Assembly: GCA_001319865.1 (NCBI GenBank)
Contig: BBSL01000071.1
Location: 1 to 38,639, forward strand
Direction of reading: 5' to 3'
Source of the DNA: Burkholderia sp. E7m39
Lineage (GTDB): Bacteria; Pseudomonadota; Gammaproteobacteria; Burkholderiales; Burkholderiaceae
DNA: 38,639 bases
How positions within the stretch are numbered: position 1 is the stretch's first letter; each line of letters starts with the position of its first letter. Positions 33,935-38,639 of the stretch are shown piece after piece. Under the pieces are notes generated by a model. The model saw only the letters and a list, made by a program, of their open reading frames with translations. It searched no databases and was not told the origin of the DNA. A program made the translations under genes and the position numbers.

Positions 33935-34498
33935 ATGAAAACAACGCTTGCATTCGCCCGTCTGATATCCGTTTTGCTGTTTGCGGCGGCGGCATCCATC
34001 GGCGCGCCGCAGGCCTACGCTGCCGACGCCTTCGAGGTAAGCTCGCCCGGCACGCCCGACGGGGGCACGATCGATTCGAGCCACGCAGCCAGCGCGAACC
34101 ATTGCGGCGGCGACAACCTGTCGCCTGCCGTGCAATGGCGCAACGCGCCCTCGGGCACGCGCAGCTTCGCCGTGACGCTGTTCGATCCCGACGGCGCCAA
34201 AGGCATCGGCGTGATTCACTGGGTGCTGTACGGGATACCCGCGTCGATCAACGCGATGGCGCACGGCGCATCGGCGCCCCCGGGCAGCACGAGCGGCATC
34301 AACCGCACGGGGCAGCCGGGCTACTACGGCCCGTGCCCGCCCATCGGCGACGTGCCGCATCACTTCGTGCTGCAGGTCTATGCGCTCGATCTCGCGCCCG
34401 ACGCGCTGCCGGCCGGGCTCAATCACGACGCGTTTCTCGCGGCCATCAACGGCCATGCGCTGGCCGCGAGCAGCACTGTGCTGCGCTACGGGCGCTAG
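33935..34498 (+). CDS. PEBP/YbhB-YbcL family exported protein
   Basis: A 187-residue exported phosphatidylethanolamine-binding-like protein. A signal peptide ends AYA|A at about residue 29; then come FEVSSPGTPDGGTI, LSPAVQWRNAPSGTRSFAV, LFDPDG, the GVIHWVLYGIP block and the C-terminal RTGQPGYYGPCPPIGD with HHFVLQVYALD, all family hallmarks. The fold has a small anion pocket; the bacterial role is unknown. The cytoplasmic E. coli relatives lack this signal peptide. It stands alone, 105 bases after the glucokinase and convergent with the reductase gene. Confidence 0.92.
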   Translation: MKTTLAFARLISVLLFAAAASIGAPQAYAADAFEVSSPGTPDGGTIDSSHAASANHCGGDNLSPAVQWRNAPSGTRSFAVTLFDPDGAKGIGVIHWVLYGIPASINAMAHGASAPPGSTSGINRTGQPGYYGPCPPIGDVPHHFVLQVYALDLAPDALPAGLNHDAFLAAINGHALAASSTVLRYGR

Positions 34499-34503
34499 CG
34501 CAG
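34481..34503. terminator. Hairpin at convergent gene ends
   Basis: CTGCGCTA (34481-34488) and TAGCGCAG (34496-34503) form a perfect eight-base stem with a seven-base loop that includes the PEBP stop codon. It lies just before the end of the facing reductase gene and could slow transcription from both sides, although neither side has a T-run. Confidence 0.35.
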
Positions 34504-34513
34504 CGAGGAGCGA

Positions 34514-35509
34514 TCAGCGCGGCGCGTCGCCAAAGCGGTACTCGACGGTGGCATCGTCGAGCTGCTTCTTCAGTTCCGGGTCGAGTGCGAGGTCGACGGC
34601 TGCAAGCGAGTCGTTCAACTGATCGACGCGGCTCGCGCCAATAATCGCCGACGTAATGGTGGGATTCGCCAACACCCACGCGATCGCCGTTTTCGTCAGC
34701 GGCTCGCCCGTTTTTGCGTTGATGTCGCGCAACGTCTCGATGGTCTTGAACTCGCGCTCGTGCCAGTAGCGATCCGAGTACATCGCGCCCGCCTGGCCGA
34801 CGGTTGCCGTGAAGCGTCCTTCCGAAGGCTTCGTGTCGTGCCGGTGCTTGCCCGTCAGCAGGCCGCCTGCGAGCGGGTTGTACGGAATCACGGCCAGGCC
34901 CTCTTCGTCGGCGAGGGGCAGCAGTTCGCGCTCGATCTGGCGGAACAGCAGGTTGTAGCGCGGCTGCCCGGACACGAAGCGCGCGACGCGCAACACGTCC
35001 GCGCGGCCCAGCATGCGTGCGAGCCGGTACGCGAGATAGTTCGACACGCCGATATAGCGCGCCTTGCCCGAGCGCACGATGGCATCGAGTGCTTCGAGCG
35101 TTTCGTCGAGCGGCGTGTCGCGGTCGTCGGAATGCAGCTGGTACAAGTCGACGTAATCGGTGTTCAGGCGGCGCAGCGAATCGTCGATGGCGTCGAGCAG
35201 ATGCTTGCGCGACGCGCCCTGATTCCACGGATGCGGGCCGACCTTGCCGACTGCCTTGGTCGCGAGAATGAAACGCTCGCGCTTGCCTTTGAGCCAGCGC
35301 CCGATGATTTCTTCGGTGCGGCCCGCGAGATTCTCGCCGCCGCCAAGCGGATAGACGTCGGCTGTATCGATGAAATTCACACCGGCGTCCGTCGCCTTGT
35401 CGAGAATGGCGTGCGAGACGTCTTCCTCGGTTTGCAAGCCGAACGTCATCGTACCGAGACACAAACGCGAGACGGTAAGACCGGTGTTGCCGAATTTGCG
35501 GTATTGCAT
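34514..35509 (-). CDS. Aldo/keto reductase
   Basis: A 331-residue NADPH-dependent reductase with the family tetrad: Asp48 (FIDTADVY), Tyr53, Lys85 (ILATKAVG) and His126 (DLYQLHSDD). The C-terminal cofactor region includes VIPYNPLAGGLLTGKH and ITSAIIGASRVDQL. The group resembles YajO/YghZ-type reductases that act on aldehydes and ketones. GGAG eight bases before the ATG at 35509 fixes the start; the frame is open for another 34 codons upstream. It is transcribed alone, divergently from the lipocalin. Confidence 0.93.
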   Translation of the reverse strand: MQYRKFGNTGLTVSRLCLGTMTFGLQTEEDVSHAILDKATDAGVNFIDTADVYPLGGGENLAGRTEEIIGRWLKGKRERFILATKAVGKVGPHPWNQGASRKHLLDAIDDSLRRLNTDYVDLYQLHSDDRDTPLDETLEALDAIVRSGKARYIGVSNYLAYRLARMLGRADVLRVARFVSGQPRYNLLFRQIERELLPLADEEGLAVIPYNPLAGGLLTGKHRHDTKPSEGRFTATVGQAGAMYSDRYWHEREFKTIETLRDINAKTGEPLTKTAIAWVLANPTITSAIIGASRVDQLNDSLAAVDLALDPELKKQLDDATVEYRFGDAPR

Positions 35510-35644
35510 GATCGACTCCGCGATAACAGGACAATGAAGGGTTGAGTGGCCAACAAGAGACAGAGCATAGCGGCTCTCGTCCATTCGCGTGGCGGGGCTG
35601 CCGCAAAGCATTCATTGCGCTGACAGCGCGCGCCGATCGAAATA

Positions 35645-35669
35645 AACTTTGAGAACGGGCAAGGTCTAA
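35645..35669 (+). promoter_or_regulatory. Candidate ECF-type promoter for the lipocalin
   Basis: AACTT (35645-35649) and TCTAA (35665-35669) with a 15-base spacer resemble the -35 and -10 boxes of RpoE-type ECF promoters. A start near 35676 would leave a leader of about 40 bases. The -35 box lacks the usual GG, so this is weak. Bacterial lipocalins are often envelope-stress genes, which fits. Confidence 0.25.
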
Positions 35670-35714
35670 ACGGTTTTGTCGCCAGACGGAAATTCGACTG
35701 GGGGTTCATCTTCG

Positions 35715-36317
35715 ATGAGCGCAGAACGAGACGACAGCGAGGCCGCGGTGATCCGCCTTGGGCGTTCGCGCGCATGGGCGGTCGCTGCGGGTGTGACGGC
35801 CATTGCGATGGGCGTGGCCGTCGCCTGCGTGATTGCCGTCAGGAGAAAAAAGGGCAACGCTCGCGTGCCCGAGCCGCTAAAGAGCGTCGATCTGGATCGC
35901 TATACGGGGCACTGGTTTGAGTTCGCGCGCTACGACAATCACTTCGAGCGCGGCCGCGATTTCGTCACGGCCGACTATGCAAAGCGCGAAGACGGCTCGA
36001 TCAGCGTAATCAACACGGGCCGCGAAGGCGGCGAGGGTGGCGTGCGGCGCATCGCGCGCGGCAAGGCGCGCGTGGTGCCCGGCTCGAACAACGCGAAACT
36101 GAAGGTGTCGTTTTTCGGGCCGTTCTACGTTGGCGATTACTGGGTGCTCGATCATGCCGACGACTACGGCTGGTCAATCGTCGGCGAACCGGGAGGCACG
36201 TACCTCTGGATACTCACGCGCGAAGCGCAGCCCGCCGTCGAGTTGCAGCGCGCGTTGCTCCAGCGCGTGCATGCACTGGGCTACGACCTGTCGATGCTGC
36301 GCCGTACGCGGCACTGA
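35715..36317 (+). CDS. Membrane-anchored lipocalin (Blc family)
   Basis: A 200-residue protein with a membrane segment at about residues 20-42, then a lipocalin barrel beginning with the GxW signature ([13 protein letters not shown]), a [20 protein letters not shown] block and ILTREAQP near the end, as in Blc. These bind fatty acids or lysophospholipids in the envelope. E. coli Blc is a lipoprotein; here Cys38 (AVAC) could be a lipobox, but the basic RRKKG right after it argues for a plain membrane anchor. The ATG at 35715 is preferred to an upstream TTG. Confidence 0.9.
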   Translation: MSAERDDSEAAVIRLGRSRAWAVAAGVTAIAMGVAVACVIAVRRKKGNARVPEPLKSVDLDRYTGHWFEFARYDNHFERGRDFVTADYAKREDGSISVINTGREGGEGGVRRIARGKARVVPGSNNAKLKVSFFGPFYVGDYWVLDHADDYGWSIVGEPGGTYLWILTREAQPAVELQRALLQRVHALGYDLSMLRRTRH

Positions 36318-36622
36318 ATGCGGTTGGAAATTTTTCTATCGGCCTTTCCTTTTGCGAAGGCGTGACGCCGTGCGTTCCATCTCGCGACGTCGCGACCGCC
36401 GTTTGCGCGGTAACTCTTGCCTCTTCTCCAATCATTTGGCGCAATTCGTGCCGCAAGTCATGCCGCTTTTTCCGTCGGCACGGATTTCGCATCGTTGTCC
36501 GCATGGCTGCCCGCAGGGTCCGCGCAGACATCTGCGGCTTTCTCAACGGGAGTGTGACCTGCCCACGTAAAGAATCGAGTGAAGGAACCGTGGCCTGTCG
36601 CACCAGAACTGCGTCATATGTC
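36318..36622 (+). other. Leader region of the LOV kinase with palindromes
   Basis: A 305-base stretch between the lipocalin and the kinase. The kinase frame stays open through it back to 36362, but the deduced residues look non-coding. It holds GGCGTGACGCC (36359-36369) and a perfect 14-base palindrome TCGCGACGTCGCGA (36382-36395), either of which could be an operator. A GTG at 36590 with AAGGA just upstream is a possible alternative kinase start. Confidence 0.5.
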
Positions 36623-38236
36623 ATGGATACCAACCGAACTCTCACGACCATTCGAAGCGGCGCGCACCGCATCACCGATCATCGCGACGACATCTATTTC
36701 GCAGCGGTATCGACCACGCGCATGCCCATGATCGTCACCGATCCGCATCAGCCCGACAACCCGGTGATCTTTGCGAACCACGCGTTTTTGCGCATGACGG
36801 GCTATGAATTGCCCGAGATCATCGGCAGCAACTGCCGCTTTTTGCAGGGGCCGGAAACGGACCGCGCAACCATCGATGAAGTGCGCGCCGCTGTCGCCGA
36901 CCGGCGCGAACTCGCGACGGAGATCCTCAACTATCGCAAGGACGGCTCGACGTTCTGGAACGCGCTGTTCATTTCACCCGTGTTCGACGAGCAGGGCAAA
37001 CTCGTGTACTTCTTCGGCTCGCAGCTCGACGTGAGCCGCCGGCGCGATGCGGAGGACGCGCTGCATCAGGCGCAGAAAATGGAAGCGCTCGGACAGCTGA
37101 CGGGCGGTATCGCGCACGACTTCAACAACCTGCTGCAGGTGATGGCGGGCTATGTGGACGTGCTGCAAATGGGGATCGACGGCACCGCGGGCAGCAGCGT
37201 GCAAGGCCCGGCGATGGCGCAGAGCCTCGATCGCATTCGCGGCGCGGTGGCCAAGGCGACGACGCTCACGCAGCAGTTGCTCGCGTTTGCGCGCAAGCAG
37301 AAGCTGGTCGGGCGCACCGTCAATCTGAACACGCTCGCGGACAGCATGGTCGAACTCGCGCGGCGTACGCTCGGCGAGAACATCTCGCTCAAAACCGAAT
37401 ACGAGGACGGGCTGGGCAACTGCCGCGTCGATTCGACCCAGCTGGAAGTGGCGCTGCTCAACGTGTTGCTCAATGCGCGCGACGCGCTCTCTGCCCAGCG
37501 CGACGGCATGGTGACCGTGCGCACGGAAACCGTCGATCTGGACCAGCAGGAGATGATCGGCTTCGCCGATCTGCGGCCCGGCCGCTACGTGACGATCGCC
37601 ATTTCGGACAACGGCTGCGGCATACCGCCCGAGATCGTGGACCGGGTGATGGACCCGTTCTTCACGACGAAGGACGAGGGCAAGGGCACGGGTCTCGGGC
37701 TGTCGATGGTCTATGGCTTTGCCAAGCAGTCGGGCGGTGCGGTGAACCTGTACTCGGAGCCGGGCGTGGGGACGACGCTGCGCCTGTATTTCCCCGCCGT
37801 CGAAGGTCACGCGCAGCGTCGGCCGTCCGCGCCGAAGGCCATCGAAAAGGCAGGCAACGAAATGATCCTGATCGTCGACGACCGCATCGAAGTGGCGGAA
37901 GTCGCGCAGGCGATGCTCGAGCAGATCGGCTATCGCACGCACGTCGTGCTGAACACGAAAGAAGCGATGGACATCCTGCAGAACGGCGCGCGCGTGGATC
38001 TGCTGTTCACCGATCTCATCATGCCCGGCAACATGAACGGCGTGATGCTCGCGCGCGAGGCGAGACGGCTTCATCCGAAGATCAGGGTGCTGCTGACGAC
38101 GGGCTATGCCGATGCCTCGCTCGAACGGACCGACGCGAGCGGCAGCGAGTTCGACATCATTCACAAGCCGTATCGGCGGGCGGAGCTGGCGCGCAAGGTG
38201 CGCATCGTGTTGAATGGGCCGACGGGTGTCGGCTAG
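36623..38236 (+). CDS. LOV-domain hybrid histidine kinase (blue-light sensor)
   Basis: A 537-residue soluble sensor. Residues about 30-140 form a LOV/PAS domain with the flavin-adduct motif GSNCRFLQG (Cys71) and [11 protein letters not shown], so it should bind FMN and sense blue light. Next comes a HisKA-type dimerisation region with His165 in [12 protein letters not shown], an HATPase domain with the N-box [15 protein letters not shown] and [12 protein letters not shown], and a C-terminal receiver domain (about 413-530) with IVDDR, the phospho-acceptor Asp464 ([10 protein letters not shown]) and the Lys in IIHKPYR. Light would control autophosphorylation and transfer to the fused receiver; any output partner is outside the window. 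The ATG at 36623 is preferred, with GTG at 36590 as alternative. Confidence 0.94.
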   Translation: MDTNRTLTTIRSGAHRITDHRDDIYFAAVSTTRMPMIVTDPHQPDNPVIFANHAFLRMTGYELPEIIGSNCRFLQGPETDRATIDEVRAAVADRRELATEILNYRKDGSTFWNALFISPVFDEQGKLVYFFGSQLDVSRRRDAEDALHQAQKMEALGQLTGGIAHDFNNLLQVMAGYVDVLQMGIDGTAGSSVQGPAMAQSLDRIRGAVAKATTLTQQLLAFARKQKLVGRTVNLNTLADSMVELARRTLGENISLKTEYEDGLGNCRVDSTQLEVALLNVLLNARDALSAQRDGMVTVRTETVDLDQQEMIGFADLRPGRYVTIAISDNGCGIPPEIVDRVMDPFFTTKDEGKGTGLGLSMVYGFAKQSGGAVNLYSEPGVGTTLRLYFPAVEGHAQRRPSAPKAIEKAGNEMILIVDDRIEVAEVAQAMLEQIGYRTHVVLNTKEAMDILQNGARVDLLFTDLIMPGNMNGVMLAREARRLHPKIRVLLTTGYADASLERTDASGSEFDIIHKPYRRAELARKVRIVLNGPTGVG

Positions 38237-38417
38237 CGTTCGGAGTTTCCGGTTTCGGGCGAAGCGCTCGGAACGCGCGAGCCGTCTTGCGGTGCGTGTT
38301 TCCTCGCGTTCCATCCGCCACGCCACCCGGATAAAATTCACATTCGATTCCGTTCAACCTCGGCGAATCGCTCCGCACGAACGCTTGCGGCGCATTCGCG
38401 TTTCAACCGGATCTCGA

Positions 38418-38639
38418 ATGTTGCCACCTGCCACGCCTGATAACGAGCGCGAACGCATCGAGACGTTGCGTTCGCTTCACATACTGGACACGCCACCCGA
38501 AGAGCGGTTCGACCGCCTCACGCGACTCGCGCGACGCCTGTTCGGCGTGCCGATTGCGGCCGTCACGCTGGTCGACAGCCACCGTCAGTGGTTCAAGTCG
38601 CATCCGGGCCTCGACGCCTCGGAAACGCCCCGCGACGTG
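38418..38639 (+). CDS. GAF-domain signalling protein, 3' cut by window end
   Basis: The first 74 codons of a protein that begins with a GAF domain of a widespread signalling type: ERIETLRSLHILDTPPEERF, then LARRLFGVPIAAVTLVD, RQWFKSHPGLDASETPRD. Such N-termini precede histidine kinase or diguanylate cyclase outputs, which cannot be seen here. The ATG at 38418 lies 181 bases after the LOV kinase, in the same orientation. Confidence 0.85.
   Translation, partial: MLPPATPDNERERIETLRSLHILDTPPEERFDRLTRLARRLFGVPIAAVTLVDSHRQWFKSHPGLDASETPRDV

Noticed and set aside
1..38639. Signs of phage, insertion sequences, tRNA-linked integration or CRISPR
   Set aside because: No transposase, integrase, terminal repeats, regular spacer repeats or tRNA-like folds were seen.

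Overview
The window comes from a GC-rich betaproteobacterium, most likely a Paraburkholderia or Caballeronia relative. The basis is the codon and GC style, the zwf plus polyphosphate-glucokinase block, the DUF2946 proteins and the LOV kinase. This is inferred from gene content and not from a database search. There are no tRNAs, rRNAs, CRISPR arrays, phage genes or insertion sequences.

Left part (1-8714). A tightly overlapping plus-strand operon encodes an atypical type II secretion / type IV pilus-like machine: a GspE/PilB ATPase (cut by the window edge and frameshifted near 148), PilM-, PilN-, PilO- and PilP-like inner-membrane and periplasmic parts, a lipoprotein secretin with a C-terminal cohesin-like domain, and three pseudopilins, one lacking the usual Glu5. 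Facing it on the minus strand is a pair made of a lytic transglycosylase and a canonical GspG major pseudopilin. No GspF/PilC is present in the window.

Middle part (8715-21863). After an 865-base non-coding stretch carrying a sigma-54-like promoter and a hairpin comes a plus-strand block of exported redox proteins. In order these are a large secreted Ig-repeat protein, a di-heme MauG/CcpA/RoxA-type cytochrome, a paralogue of the first protein, a Tat-exported multicopper oxidase with all four copper motifs, a small exported unknown, a SCO1-cytochrome c fusion, and a DUF5666 lipoprotein. Folded Tat cargo next to an atypical T2SS resembles the Geobacter OxpG/OmpB arrangement, so I read this as a secreted copper-heme oxidase system with a dedicated secretion machine. 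Its substrate (Mn(II), other metals, aromatic polymer or hydrocarbon polymer) cannot be told from sequence.

Convergent to it (22130-28290, minus strand) is a likely copper-acquisition operon: an exported Pro/Tyr-rich protein, DUF2946, TonB, ExbB, ExbD, a second DUF2946, a YcnI-like copper-binding protein and a TonB-dependent receptor. It could supply copper to the oxidase. The two operons are separated by a structured, possibly dispersed, repeat.

Right part (28560-38639). This is ordinary chromosomal content. It holds a GH63-like glucosidase, zwf and polyphosphate glucokinase (a glucose-to-6-phosphogluconolactone module), then a PEBP/YbhB protein, an aldo/keto reductase, a membrane-anchored lipocalin, a LOV histidine kinase with a receiver domain, and the start of a GAF-domain protein cut by the window end.
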